Positions 22,827-30,677 of a stretch of 32,429 nucleotides of DNA are shown here, piece by piece. Numbering within the stretch: the first letter of the stretch is position 1; each line of letters opens with the position of its first letter. Both the position numbers and the translations under genes were made by a program. The stretch covers positions 1 through 32,429 of the forward strand of contig JAFWDM010000041.1 in NCBI GenBank assembly GCA_017513005.1. The letters are read 5' to 3'. The notes beneath the pieces were generated by a model. That model was not told where the DNA came from. It did not search any database and saw only the letters and a list, made by a program, of their open reading frames with translations. This DNA is from Lachnospiraceae bacterium (GTDB lineage Bacteria > Bacillota > Clostridia > Lachnospirales > Lachnospiraceae).

Positions 22827-24005
22827 ATGAAAGAACTGCAGCTGAAATACGGGTGTAACCCCAATCAGAAACCTTCCAGGGTCTATATGGAGGACGGAAG
22901 GGAGCTTCCGATCACAGTCCTGAACGGAAAACCCGGATATATCAACCTGCTGGACGCCCTGAACGGCTATCAGCTCGTCAAAGAACTGAAAGCCGCTACA
23001 GGAAAGCCCGCCGCGACTTCCTTCAAGCACGTCTCTCCCGCCGGCGCTGCGATCGGCCTTCCCCTCTCGGAAGTGGAGAGAAAGATCTACTGGGTCGAGG
23101 ATGCCGGTGAACTGACGCCCCTCGCGAGTGCCTATGCGCGCGCTAGAGGCGCGGACAGGATGTCCAGCTTCGGCGATTTCATCTCTCTTTCTGACCGCTG
23201 TGATGCCTGCACCGCCAGCCTGATCAAGCCGGAGGTCTCCGACGGCATCATCGCCCCCGCCTATGACGACGACGCGCTTGAGATCCTCAAGGGCAAGAAG
23301 AAGGGAAATTACTGCATCCTCCAGATCGATCCCGAGTATGTTCCCGCGCCCGTGGAGAAAAAACAGGTCTACGGCGTGACCTTCGAGCAGGGACGCAACG
23401 AGCTCAAGGTCGACGACGCCCTCTTTTCCAATATCGTGACAAAGAACAAAGAGCTTCCCGCGGCAGCCCGCGACGATATGGCGATCGCGATGATCACCCT
23501 GAAGTACACCCAGTCCAATTCCGTGTGCTTCGTCAAGGGAGGCCAGGCGATCGGAATCGGCGCCGGCCAGCAGTCCCGCATCCACTGCACGCGTCTCGCC
23601 GGCCAGAAGGCCGACAACTGGTATCTGCGCCAGTGTCCCAAGGTCCTGAACCTGCCCTTTAAGGCAGATGTGCGCCGCGCCGACCGCGACAATGCCATCG
23701 ACCTTTACATCGGCGAGGAATACATGGACGTCCTGGATGACGGAAAGTGGGAGGCACTCTTTACCGAGAAGCCCGAAGTCTTCACGACCGAGGAAAAGAA
23801 GGCCTGGCTCGCCGGAAACAAGGATGTGACACTGGGATCCGATGCCTTCTTCCCCTTCGGCGACAATATCGAGCGCGCTTACCGCAGCGGCGTCAAATAT
23901 GTGGCACAGCCCGGCGGATCCATCCGCGATGACAACGTCATAGCCGCCTGCGATGCCCATGACATGGTCATGTGCTTCACCGGCATCCGCCTCTTCCACC
24001 ATTAA
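22827..24005 (+). CDS. purH: AICAR transformylase, stand-alone (PurH C-terminal domain only)
   Basis: 392 aa. It transfers a formyl group from 10-formyl-THF to AICAR, giving FAICAR. The catalytic Lys-His pair is in KHVSPAG (K67, H68). Other family segments are RMSSFGDFISLSDRCD, SNSVCFVKGGQAIGIGAGQQSRIHCTRLAGQKAD and the terminal SDAFFPFGDNIERA...GGSIRDDNVI. The whole N-terminal MGS-like IMP cyclohydrolase domain of ordinary PurH (about 200 aa) is absent, consistent with purO next door. AAAGGAG lies 8 nt upstream of the ATG. The 181-bp spacer from purO suggests co-transcription or separate regulation. Confidence 0.92.
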   Translation: MKELQLKYGCNPNQKPSRVYMEDGRELPITVLNGKPGYINLLDALNGYQLVKELKAATGKPAATSFKHVSPAGAAIGLPLSEVERKIYWVEDAGELTPLASAYARARGADRMSSFGDFISLSDRCDACTASLIKPEVSDGIIAPAYDDDALEILKGKKKGNYCILQIDPEYVPAPVEKKQVYGVTFEQGRNELKVDDALFSNIVTKNKELPAAARDDMAIAMITLKYTQSNSVCFVKGGQAIGIGAGQQSRIHCTRLAGQKADNWYLRQCPKVLNLPFKADVRRADRDNAIDLYIGEEYMDVLDDGKWEALFTEKPEVFTTEEKKAWLAGNKDVTLGSDAFFPFGDNIERAYRSGVKYVAQPGGSIRDDNVIAACDAHDMVMCFTGIRLFHH

Positions 24006-24016
24006 AGAAACATCCG

Positions 24017-24053
24017 CCGGCGCACCGGGAGGACGATCTCCCGGCGCAGCCGG
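24017..24053. other. Large GC-rich hairpin after the transformylase gene
   Basis: Inner stem CCGGGAG-GACGAT-CTCCCGG (24025-24044) within an outer GCCGGC/GCCGGC pairing. No T-tract follows, so it is not a canonical terminator. The rest of the 187-bp spacer to ispF shows nothing further. Confidence 0.6.
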
Positions 24054-24192
24054 CCTGCAGGAAGCGAAAGGGCAGGGCCCCGGTGCAGGGAAGGAATCCG
24101 TTCCGGGAGACCATACCATGGAAGTACCTGCGGGCGCACAGTCAGAGACGGAGGCGAAAGACCGTCCGTAAAGGATCTACAGGAGACTGAAA

Positions 24193-24750
24193 ATGCGTAT
24201 TGGAACAGGCTATGATGTCCACCGGCTGGTGGAGGGGCGCAGACTCATCCTGGGGGGCGTGGAGATCCCGTATGAAAAGGGACTTCTGGGACATTCGGAT
24301 GCGGACGTCCTCGCGCACGCCATGATGGATGCGCTTTTAGGTGCCGCTGCTCTGGGGGATATCGGTCTGCATTTTCCGGACACGGACCCCGCCTACAAGG
24401 GGGCGGATTCCCTTTTGCTGATGCGGAGGGTCGCGGAGCTCCTGGCGGAAAACGGATATCTGATTGAGAATATCGACGCCACGGTCATCGCCCAGGCACC
24501 GAAGCTGCGTCCCTATATCGACAGGATGCGGGAAAACATTGCGGATGCCCTGGAGATCGACCTGTCCCAGGTCAGTGTCAAGGCGACCACAGAGGAGCAT
24601 CTGGGCTTTAGCGGGCGCGGCGAAGGGATCGCCGTGCAGGCCGCGGCGCTGCTCACCTCTCCGCGGGATCTCATGTCCATGGACGTGCTCGCCGCACGGG
24701 AAAACGATTATATGGCGGGCGGCTGCCCGAACTGCCCGGTCAGAAAGTGA
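24193..24750 (+). CDS. ispF: 2-C-methyl-D-erythritol 2,4-cyclodiphosphate synthase, C-terminally extended
   Basis: Enzyme of the MEP isoprenoid pathway that cyclises CDP-ME-2-phosphate to MEcPP with loss of CMP. Zinc ligands are D8 and H10 (GYDVHRL) and H42 ([12 protein letters not shown]). [15 protein letters not shown] and [21 protein letters not shown] are also family-typical. Normal length is about 155-160 aa; this one has 185, with an extra tail of about 30 residues ending in a GGCPNCP motif. AGGAG is 8 nt upstream. No other MEP gene is nearby; it precedes cysS by 79 bp. No terminator lies between, so co-transcription is plausible. Confidence 0.95.
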   Translation: MRIGTGYDVHRLVEGRRLILGGVEIPYEKGLLGHSDADVLAHAMMDALLGAAALGDIGLHFPDTDPAYKGADSLLLMRRVAELLAENGYLIENIDATVIAQAPKLRPYIDRMRENIADALEIDLSQVSVKATTEEHLGFSGRGEGIAVQAAALLTSPRDLMSMDVLAARENDYMAGGCPNCPVRK

Positions 24751-24829
24751 CAGCAGCCAGGACCGCGCAGCGCGGAACGATCCGTGATATCACTTTTGAA
24801 CTTAACATCATATTATTGAGGAACCATAA

Positions 24830-26299
24830 ATGATCAGAATTTACAACACCATGACGAAGCGCAAAGAGGATTTTGTGCCGCTGCGCGAGGGAAAGGTCGG
24901 GATGTATGTCTGCGGCCCCACTGTCTATAACCTGATCCATATCGGGAATGCGCGGCCGATGATCGTCTTTGACACCGTGCGCCGCTATTTTGAGTACCGC
25001 GGATACGAGGTGAACTTTGTCTCGAATTTCACGGATGTGGATGATAAGATCATCAACAAGGCCAACGAAGAGGGCGTGGACGCCAGCGTGATCTCCGAGC
25101 GCTATATCGAGGAGTGCAAAAAGGACATGCAGGCGCTGAATATCCGGCCTGCCACGACGCATCCCCAGGCGACCAGGGAGATCGACGGCATGATCGAGAT
25201 GATCGGAAAGCTGATCGAGAACGGCCACGCCTATGTCGCGAAGGATGGCACGGTCTATTACCGCACCAGGAGCTTCAGGGACTACGGTAAGCTCTCCCAC
25301 AAGGATCTCGACAATATGCAGACGGGCCTGCGCATGCTGGCGGTCACCGGCGAGGACCAGAAGGAGGATCCCCTGGATTTCGTCCTCTGGAAACCGAAAA
25401 AAGAAGGGGAGCCCTACTGGGAGTCTCCCTGGTGCCAGGGCCGGCCCGGCTGGCACATCGAGTGCTCGGTCATGAGCAAGCGCTACCTCGGCGATACGAT
25501 CGATATCCACGCGGGCGGCGAAGACCTGATCTTCCCCCATCACGAAAATGAGATCGCCCAGTCCGAGGCTGCCAACTGCTGCACGTTTGCGCGTTACTGG
25601 ATGCACAATGCGTTCCTCAATATCGATAACCGCAAGATGTCCAAGTCCCTGGGCAACTTCTTTACAGTCCGTGACATCCTGGACCAGTACGACGGCCAGG
25701 TGCTCCGCTATTTCATGCTCTCTGTCCACTACAGGAGCCCTCTGAACTTCAGCAAGGAGCTCGTGGAGTCCGCCAGGACCTCCCTCGGGCGTATCGTCAA
25801 CTGCGCGGAGAACCTCCGGTTCCTGCTGGAGAAGGCGGGATGCCCGGTCACAGGCGAGGGGGCCGGTGCCGGCCTGCAGGCGGCGGCAGCTGCTGCGATG
25901 ACGGACGAAGAGCAGGCCCTCCTTCCCGAAGCGGATGCTTTCCGCGTCCGGTTTGAAGAGGCCATGGACGACGATTTCAACACTGCGGATGCGATCTCCG
26001 CGCTTTTTGAACTCGTCAAATGGATCAACAGCCATGTCAGCGAAAATTCTTCCGCGGCATTTATGGCAGGGCTCTATGAGGAACTCAGGACGCTTGCCGA
26101 TGTGTGCGGCCTTCTTCTCGAACAGGACAAGGACCTGGATGAAGATCTGGCGGCCTACGTGGAGGCACAGATCGCTGCCCGCCAGGCAGCCAGGAAGGCA
26201 CGCGACTTTGCAAAGGCGGATGCGATCCGCGATGAACTGAAGGCAAAAGGCATCATCCTGGAGGATACCCGCGAGGGCGTCAAATGGAAAAAGGCCTGA
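24830..26299 (+). CDS. cysS: Cysteinyl-tRNA synthetase
   Basis: 489-aa class Ia synthetase charging tRNA-Cys. HIGH motif HIGN at 37-40 and KMSKS at 269-273. The zinc site that selects cysteine is complete: C28, C212, H237 and E241. The DALR/C-terminal anticodon-binding region ends with the RDFAKADAIRDELKAKGI element typical of CysS. GAGGAA lies 6 nt upstream of the ATG. The upstream spacer is too short for a T-box and contains none of its conserved blocks. It heads the cysS-mrnC-rlmB-sigH cluster conserved in Bacillota. Its stop codon is duplicated within a 61-bp-period repeat. Confidence 0.97.
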   Translation: MIRIYNTMTKRKEDFVPLREGKVGMYVCGPTVYNLIHIGNARPMIVFDTVRRYFEYRGYEVNFVSNFTDVDDKIINKANEEGVDASVISERYIEECKKDMQALNIRPATTHPQATREIDGMIEMIGKLIENGHAYVAKDGTVYYRTRSFRDYGKLSHKDLDNMQTGLRMLAVTGEDQKEDPLDFVLWKPKKEGEPYWESPWCQGRPGWHIECSVMSKRYLGDTIDIHAGGEDLIFPHHENEIAQSEAANCCTFARYWMHNAFLNIDNRKMSKSLGNFFTVRDILDQYDGQVLRYFMLSVHYRSPLNFSKELVESARTSLGRIVNCAENLRFLLEKAGCPVTGEGAGAGLQAAAAAAMTDEEQALLPEADAFRVRFEEAMDDDFNTADAISALFELVKWINSHVSENSSAAFMAGLYEELRTLADVCGLLLEQDKDLDEDLAAYVEAQIAARQAARKARDFAKADAIRDELKAKGIILEDTREGVKWKKA

Positions 26300-26385
26300 A
26301 TTCCCCGCGGGACGCAGGGAGAGCCATAAGCGAAAAAGGATTTGAAAGGTTCGAAGCTGAATTCCCCGCGGGATGCAGGGAGAGC
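26296..26385. repeat. 61-bp-period duplication across the cysS stop codon
   Basis: CTGAATTCCCCGCGGGA followed by YGCAGGGAGAGC occurs at 26296-26324 (containing the cysS TGA) and again at 26357-26385. The intervening sequence also echoes itself (GAAAAAGGA). Confidence 0.9.
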
Positions 26386-26420
26386 AGAAGGACCGAAAAG
26401 GATCATGGAAAGGCGGCCGG

Positions 26421-26528
26421 ATGGGGAAAACTTCTGAAATGGAGGAAACTTCTGAAATGGAGGGAACTTCCGGAATGGAGGGTACTTCCGGGATGGAGGG
26501 TACTTACGGGATGGAGGGTACTTTTGGA
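26421..26528. repeat. 18-bp tandem repeat, six units, at the mrnC start
   Basis: Units start at 26421, 26439, 26457, 26475, 26493 and 26511. Each starts with ATG and is in frame with mrnC. From unit 2 on, each has GGAGG just after the ATG, about 11 nt ahead of the next ATG, so every unit carries both a start codon and a ribosome-binding-like site. Encoded units read M-E-G-T-S-G with variation. Units diverge progressively from left to right. Confidence 0.95.
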
Positions 26529-27053
26529 ACCGGGGAGACTCTGAAGGAGATGCGGCCGGCCCGTGCATATAGTGCACAGGCAGAAGAGGGCGGCGGTGCC
26601 GGAGACGGCACGGCGCCCTCTTTCGCGTCTTTGTTTGCCCTCTACGGGATGAAAACGGATCTGCGGACCTATTCTCCGCTCGCTCTCGCCTTTTTGGGCG
26701 ATGCGGTCTACTCCCTTTTTGTCCGCACGACGGTGATCGCAAAGGGAAACAGACAGGCCCAGAAGCTCCACAACGAGACGACCAGGCTGGTCAGAGCCCA
26801 AAAGCAGGCTGCGATCGGCAGGGCGGTCTATGACCTTTTGTCCGCAGAGGAAAAAAAGGTCTACCGCAGGGGCAGGAATTCCCATCCCATGCACCATGCA
26901 AGGGGCGCTTCCCTGGAGGAATACCTGGCGGCGACCGCGCTGGAGACCCTGTGCGGCTATCTGTTTCTGCGGGGAGAAGCGGACCGCCTGGCGGAGCTTC
27001 TGCGCACCGGGCTGGAGCTGACAAAGCGCAGGGACGGAGATCCGCTGTTGTAG
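26421..27053 (+). CDS. mrnC: Mini-ribonuclease III with repeat-derived N-terminal extension
   Basis: RNase III-like nuclease lacking the dsRNA-binding domain, which matures 23S rRNA in Bacillus. The catalytic core spans about the last 125 residues: LALAFLGDAVYSLFVR with the conserved Asp, KLHNETTRLVRAQKQAA, EEKKVYRRGRNSH and ASLEEYLAATALETLCGYLFL, including the second acidic motif. The whole ORF from 26421 is 210 aa, about 70 longer than usual. The extra N-terminus is the 18-bp repeat region plus a low-complexity stretch. The true start is uncertain: any of six repeat ATGs, 26550 or later is possible. GGAAAGG precedes 26421. Confidence 0.85.
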   Translation: MGKTSEMEETSEMEGTSGMEGTSGMEGTYGMEGTFGTGETLKEMRPARAYSAQAEEGGGAGDGTAPSFASLFALYGMKTDLRTYSPLALAFLGDAVYSLFVRTTVIAKGNRQAQKLHNETTRLVRAQKQAAIGRAVYDLLSAEEKKVYRRGRNSHPMHHARGASLEEYLAATALETLCGYLFLRGEADRLAELLRTGLELTKRRDGDPLL

Positions 27054-27166
27054 TGAGTCCGGAAGTATACCTGCCGGGCAGGCGGCCGACCGGGGTGGAG
27101 GCAGCCGCGGGTGTGATCGATCGGGCGTGATGCCATCGGTATTCGCAGGAAAAGGAAAAAGGCACA

Positions 27167-28030
27167 ATGCAGGACAAAGAGCACAGAGAGTACAGAGAAT
27201 ACAGAGAGTACAGAGACAGCGATGGAGGGGACGGAAAGAGAAACACCCGTCCGAAGCAGGGCGGCCGGTCGGCGCGCATGCAGCGCCCGGAGGCGGGAGC
27301 GGATGAAAACCGGATCGAGGGAAGAAATGCCGTGATCGAAGCCTACCGGGCAGGCAGAACGATCGAAAAGCTCTTTCTGCTGGAAGGACCGGCGGAGGGA
27401 GCGATGCAGACGGTACTGCACCTTGCAAAGGAACACCGCACGCCGGTGCGGTTTCTGCCGCGCAGGCGCCTGGACCAGCTCTCCCTGACCGGGAGGCACC
27501 AGGGCGTGATCGCGCAGGCGGCCGCATTTCAGTACGCCGACCTGGAGGATCTTTTTTCAAAAGCTGCCGGGAGGGGCGAGGATCCCTTTTTTATCCTTCT
27601 AGACCAGATCGAGGACCCGCACAATCTGGGTGCGATCATCCGCACTGCCAACCTGGCGGGAGCCCACGGCGTGATCATCCCCCGCGACCGGTCTGTCGGC
27701 CTGACTGCTGTCGCGGCCAGGACCTCCGCCGGGGCGATCCATTACACGCCGGTCGTGAAAGTGACCAACCTGGCCCGCACGATGGAGGACCTCAAAAAAC
27801 GGGGGCTCTGGTTCGTCTGCGCGGATATGGACGGGACGCCGATGACGAAACTCTCCATGACCGGTCCGATCGGACTGGTGATCGGCGCGGAGGGCAGCGG
27901 TGTGAGCCGGCTCGTGAAGGAAAAGTGTGACATGACGGCATCCATTCCCATGAAGGGGGAGATCGACTCCCTCAATGCCTCCGTCGCCGCCGGTATCCTC
28001 ATGTACGAGATCGTACGGCAGCGGGGATGA
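27167..28030 (+). CDS. rlmB: 23S rRNA (guanosine-2'-O)-methyltransferase RlmB (TrmH family)
   Basis: 287-aa SPOUT methyltransferase that methylates the 2'-O of a conserved guanosine in 23S rRNA using SAM. The N-terminal substrate-binding domain begins at IEGRNAVIEAYRAGRTIEKL (about 50). The knotted SAM domain carries DQIEDPHNLGAIIRTA, LVIGAEGSGVSRLVKEKCD and IPMKGEIDSLNASVAAGIL. The first 48 residues are a low-complexity basic tail. Residues 7-15 come from a 9-bp DNA repeat (27185-27211, REY units). AGGAAAAAGG lies upstream of the ATG. In Bacillus a yacP gene separates rlmB and sigH; it is absent here. Confidence 0.95.
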   Translation: MQDKEHREYREYREYRDSDGGDGKRNTRPKQGGRSARMQRPEAGADENRIEGRNAVIEAYRAGRTIEKLFLLEGPAEGAMQTVLHLAKEHRTPVRFLPRRRLDQLSLTGRHQGVIAQAAAFQYADLEDLFSKAAGRGEDPFFILLDQIEDPHNLGAIIRTANLAGAHGVIIPRDRSVGLTAVAARTSAGAIHYTPVVKVTNLARTMEDLKKRGLWFVCADMDGTPMTKLSMTGPIGLVIGAEGSGVSRLVKEKCDMTASIPMKGEIDSLNASVAAGILMYEIVRQRG

Positions 28031-28159
28031 GCGAAAAAGAGGGACAGATGCTTCTTCTGCATGGTGGAGGATGCACCGGAGGGACAAAAAGATCTTCCGG
28101 CATCGGAAATAATGCGCCGGGACAGGCCGGTCTGTCTTCCGGGATACGAGGTAAAAGGT

Positions 28160-28813
28160 ATGCAGCTGGAATACTATGAGGCGCTTCCGGATGACGATCT
28201 GGTGGCACTTTCCCGGGAACAGGATGACCGGGCAACGGAAACGCTGATGAGCCGCTATAAAGGGCTGGTACGCAGCCGGGCCCGCTCCATGTATATCCTC
28301 GGAGGAGATTCGGAGGACCTGATCCAGGAGGGAATGCTCGGCCTCTTCAAGGCGCTGCGGGACTATGACTGCGGGCGGGACGCGAGCTTTTCGACCTTTG
28401 CCGCGCTCTGCGTTTCCCGGCAGCTGTATACGGCGGTGCAGGCTTCCAACCGGAAAAAGCACCTGCCCCTGAATACGGCGATCTCCCTCAACGCCCCTGT
28501 GCCCGCCCACGGGAGCGGAGAGGAGGGGGATGTGCACCAGGAGCTGGAGGAGTCTGTCTCCGGGGAGATCGGCACATTTTTTGCAGGGGGACTCGGGGAG
28601 AACCCGGAGAAGGTCCTGATCGACAAAGAGAACCTCGCCCGCCTTCAGGAGCGCATAGAGACGGAGCTGAGCCCCCTGGAAAAGCAGGTGCTGGACCTGC
28701 ATCTGACGGGGATGAACTACGTAGAGATCGCCCATATCCTCAACCGGGATGAAAAATCGACGGATAACGCGCTGCAGCGCATCCGCACGAAGGTCCGCAG
28801 CTGGAAGGAGTGA
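28160..28813 (+). CDS. sigH: RNA polymerase sigma factor SigH (early sporulation/stationary phase)
   Basis: 217 aa, the same length class as Bacillus SigH. Region 2 is visible as ETLMSRYKGLVRSRARSMYI followed by DLIQEGMLGLFKALRDYD. Region 4 is LSPLEKQVLDLHLTGMNYVE followed by IAHILNRDEKSTDNALQRIR. Sigma-H drives early sporulation and post-exponential genes in spore-formers. I prefer the ATG at 28160 (MQLEYYEALPDDDLVAL) with GAGG about 10 nt upstream; an in-frame ATG at 28061 would add 33 atypical residues. Its 3' end contains the AAGGAG ribosome binding site of the next gene, so the two are tightly coupled. Confidence 0.92.
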   Translation: MQLEYYEALPDDDLVALSREQDDRATETLMSRYKGLVRSRARSMYILGGDSEDLIQEGMLGLFKALRDYDCGRDASFSTFAALCVSRQLYTAVQASNRKKHLPLNTAISLNAPVPAHGSGEEGDVHQELEESVSGEIGTFFAGGLGENPEKVLIDKENLARLQERIETELSPLEKQVLDLHLTGMNYVEIAHILNRDEKSTDNALQRIRTKVRSWKE

Positions 28814-28818
28814 GGCAT

Positions 28819-29427
28819 ATGTACAGTTTTTTTGCAACGATCTCCAGAATGAAATATATCGAGCGGTGGGCGCTCATGCGCAGCTCCCGGCCGGAAAACC
28901 TCTCTGAGCATGCGCTCGAGGTGGCGTGCATCGCCCATGTCCTGTGTACGATCGGAAACGTGCGCTACGCAAAGAATCTGGACGCGGACCGGGCGGCGAT
29001 ACTAGGCCTCTATCACGATGCCACGGAGATCATCACCGGGGACATGCCGACGCCGGTCAAGTACCATAACCGGGAGATCCTGCACGCCTATCATGAGGTG
29101 GAGGAAGCGGCGGCAAAGCGCCTGCTGGAGCTTCTGCCGGACGACCTCAGGGGGACATATACGGAGATCCTCCTGCCGGAAAAGACGGAGGATCCATCTG
29201 TATCGCCGGACAGGGACTATCTGCGCAGACTGGTGAAGGCGGCCGACAAGATCTCGGCCCTGATCAAGTGCTTAGAAGAGGAAAATGCGGGCAACGGGGA
29301 ATTTTCTACCGCAAAGCGCACGATCCGGGAGGCAGTCGACGAAATGATGTCGCAGATGCCGGAGGTAGCTGATTTCTGCCGGGACTTTCTCCCGGCCTAT
29401 GGGAGCACGCTGGATGAGCTCCTGTGA
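28819..29427 (+). CDS. YfbR-like HD-domain 5'-deoxynucleotidase
   Basis: 202-aa HD-superfamily phosphohydrolase; E. coli YfbR removes phosphate from deoxynucleoside 5'-monophosphates. Metal-site residues are visible as H31 (NLSEHALEV), H66-D67 (GLYHDATEIITGDMPTPVKY) and D143 (KAADKISALIK). R16-W17 also match the substrate-binding pair. The ATG at 28819 is 8 nt after AAGGAG; the GTG at 28810 overlaps that site and is less likely. It begins 6 bp after the sigH stop. Function in this organism is assigned by family only. Confidence 0.9.
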   Translation: MYSFFATISRMKYIERWALMRSSRPENLSEHALEVACIAHVLCTIGNVRYAKNLDADRAAILGLYHDATEIITGDMPTPVKYHNREILHAYHEVEEAAAKRLLELLPDDLRGTYTEILLPEKTEDPSVSPDRDYLRRLVKAADKISALIKCLEEENAGNGEFSTAKRTIREAVDEMMSQMPEVADFCRDFLPAYGSTLDELL

Positions 29428-29489
29428 TCCCGGCACCGGAGGCACTTACGTCCGGAGGACACTTGTCCGGGCCGCATCTGCGAAGAAGA

Positions 29490-29620
29490 GAGGATGCACA
29501 AAAAAGGATGCATGAAGAGGCTGTACAGAGAAGCTGCACAAAGAAGGGATGCATGAAGAGGCTGCACAGAAAGGATGCACACAAAAAGGCTGCACAGAGA
29601 GGCTGCCCATAGAGGATCCG
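29490..29620. repeat. Degenerate AGGMTGCACA repeat array upstream of trmD
   Basis: About eight imperfect units of the type AGGATGCACAAA / AGGCTGCACAGA at 12-30-bp spacing fill the 216-bp spacer between the HD gene and trmD. A 62-codon frame runs through them but has no homology or good start, so I do not call it a gene. Confidence 0.75.
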
Positions 29621-29643
29621 AAAAGAAGGGAGAGGGTTTCGGC

Positions 29644-30531
29644 TTGAAAATATCGATTCTGACCATTATGCCCGAGCTGTTCGGCGATTTTCTGCGGGCG
29701 CCTGTCATCGCCAGGGCTGTCCGGAACGGTGTCCTGGAAGTGGAACTGGTAGATATCAGGGAGTATGCCCCGGGGAGCTTCCGGCATATCGATGATTCTC
29801 CCTTCGGGGGCGGCGCGGGAATGGTCATGCGCTGTCAGCCCGTTCTGGATGCGCTCAAAGCCTGCATGGAGCGGTCTCAGGCGGATCGTGCGAACGTTCG
29901 TCGGGACTGTCATGGAGATGCGCCGACGGTCGGGTCGAAAGGCTGTCAGGACTGTCATGGAAACACACCGACGGTCGGGCAGAGACCGGCAGCCGGAATA
30001 AATGAAAATGTAGTCTGCAGACCGCACACGGTCCTCCTGAGTCCTGCGGGGACGCCCTATACACAGAAAAAGGCGCACAGTCTGGCGAAAATGCCCCACC
30101 TCATCCTGCTGTGCGGCCACTATGAGGGGGTCGATGCGCGCATCTATCCGTATGCGGATGAGCTTGTCTCTATCGGCGACTATGTGCTGACGGGCGGCGA
30201 ACTGGCGGCCCAGGTCATCGTGGACTCGGTGGCGAGACTTCTGCCCGGAAGCCTGCGCGAGGCGAGCACACAGGAGGAATCCTTTGAGAACGGGCTGCTG
30301 GAGTACCCGCAGTACACGCAGCCCGCCGTCTATAGAGGCGAAGCTGTCCCGGAGGTCCTGCGGTCCGGCGACCATGCCCGCATCCGCAGGTGGCGCCTGC
30401 AGCAGTCCCTTCTGTGGACAAAAAAAATGCGCCCCGACCTGTTTGCGGCCCATGCGCTGACGGAAGAGGAGCGGGATCTGCTGGAGGAAGCTGCGGAAGA
30501 CCCGGTATGCTTCCCTGACAGACAACAGTGA
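29644..30531 (+). CDS. trmD: tRNA (guanine-N1)-methyltransferase TrmD with internal insertion
   Basis: SPOUT enzyme making m1G37 in tRNA. Start TTG (LKISILTIMPELF matches the family start) with GGGAGAGGG about 8 nt upstream. Family motifs: FGGGAGMVM (54-62), LLSPAGTPYTQ (about 131), LCGHYEGVDARI, IGDYVLTGGELAA and DSVARLLPGSL. Length is 295 aa against about 240-255 normally. The excess lies at residues 78-125, between the DALKAC helix and the strand entering LLSPAG. There a 45-bp duplication encodes DCHGDAPTVG and DCHGNTPTVG units. All catalytic segments remain intact, so it is probably active. Its 3' end is echoed downstream. Confidence 0.93.
   Translation: MKISILTIMPELFGDFLRAPVIARAVRNGVLEVELVDIREYAPGSFRHIDDSPFGGGAGMVMRCQPVLDALKACMERSQADRANVRRDCHGDAPTVGSKGCQDCHGNTPTVGQRPAAGINENVVCRPHTVLLSPAGTPYTQKKAHSLAKMPHLILLCGHYEGVDARIYPYADELVSIGDYVLTGGELAAQVIVDSVARLLPGSLREASTQEESFENGLLEYPQYTQPAVYRGEAVPEVLRSGDHARIRRWRLQQSLLWTKKMRPDLFAAHALTEEERDLLEEAAEDPVCFPDRQQ
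29905..29994. repeat. 45-bp in-frame tandem repeat inside trmD
   Basis: GACTGTCATGGA at 29905 recurs at 29950, and CCGACGGTCGGG is also shared. The period of 45 bp keeps frame and adds 15 residues per copy to the TrmD insertion. Confidence 0.9.
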
Positions 30532-30641
30532 GACGGCATCTGCAGTAAAACCTGCTGCAAAACCAGCTGCATGGTGTGGAGACCCGGCATGCATTCCTGA
30601 CAGACAACAGTGCGGCAGACATCTGCAGCAAAACCTGCTGC
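30499..30641. repeat. 82-bp-period duplication of the trmD 3' end
   Basis: Copy 1 (30499-30558) holds the last TrmD codons and its TGA. Copy 2 (30581-30641) repeats GACCCGG, CTGACAGACAACAGTG, CATCTGCAG and AAAACCTGCTGC with few changes, but the stop triplet now reads TGC. Confidence 0.92.
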
Positions 30642-30677
30642 GGGGAGAAGGAACAGGGGAACAGGAAGAGAAATGCC

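Noticed and set aside
22785-24119. 444-codon minus-strand frame opposite the AICAR transformylase
   Set aside because: Antisense shadow of a conserved enzyme with its catalytic KHVSPAG intact.
24751-24829. T-box riboswitch upstream of cysS
   Set aside because: The spacer is only 79 bp, too short for a T-box, with no antiterminator-like conserved sequence.
29424-29612. 62-codon frame through the repeats upstream of trmD
   Set aside because: Composition follows the DNA repeat (Lys/Arg/His/Cys), no ribosome binding site, no recognisable family.
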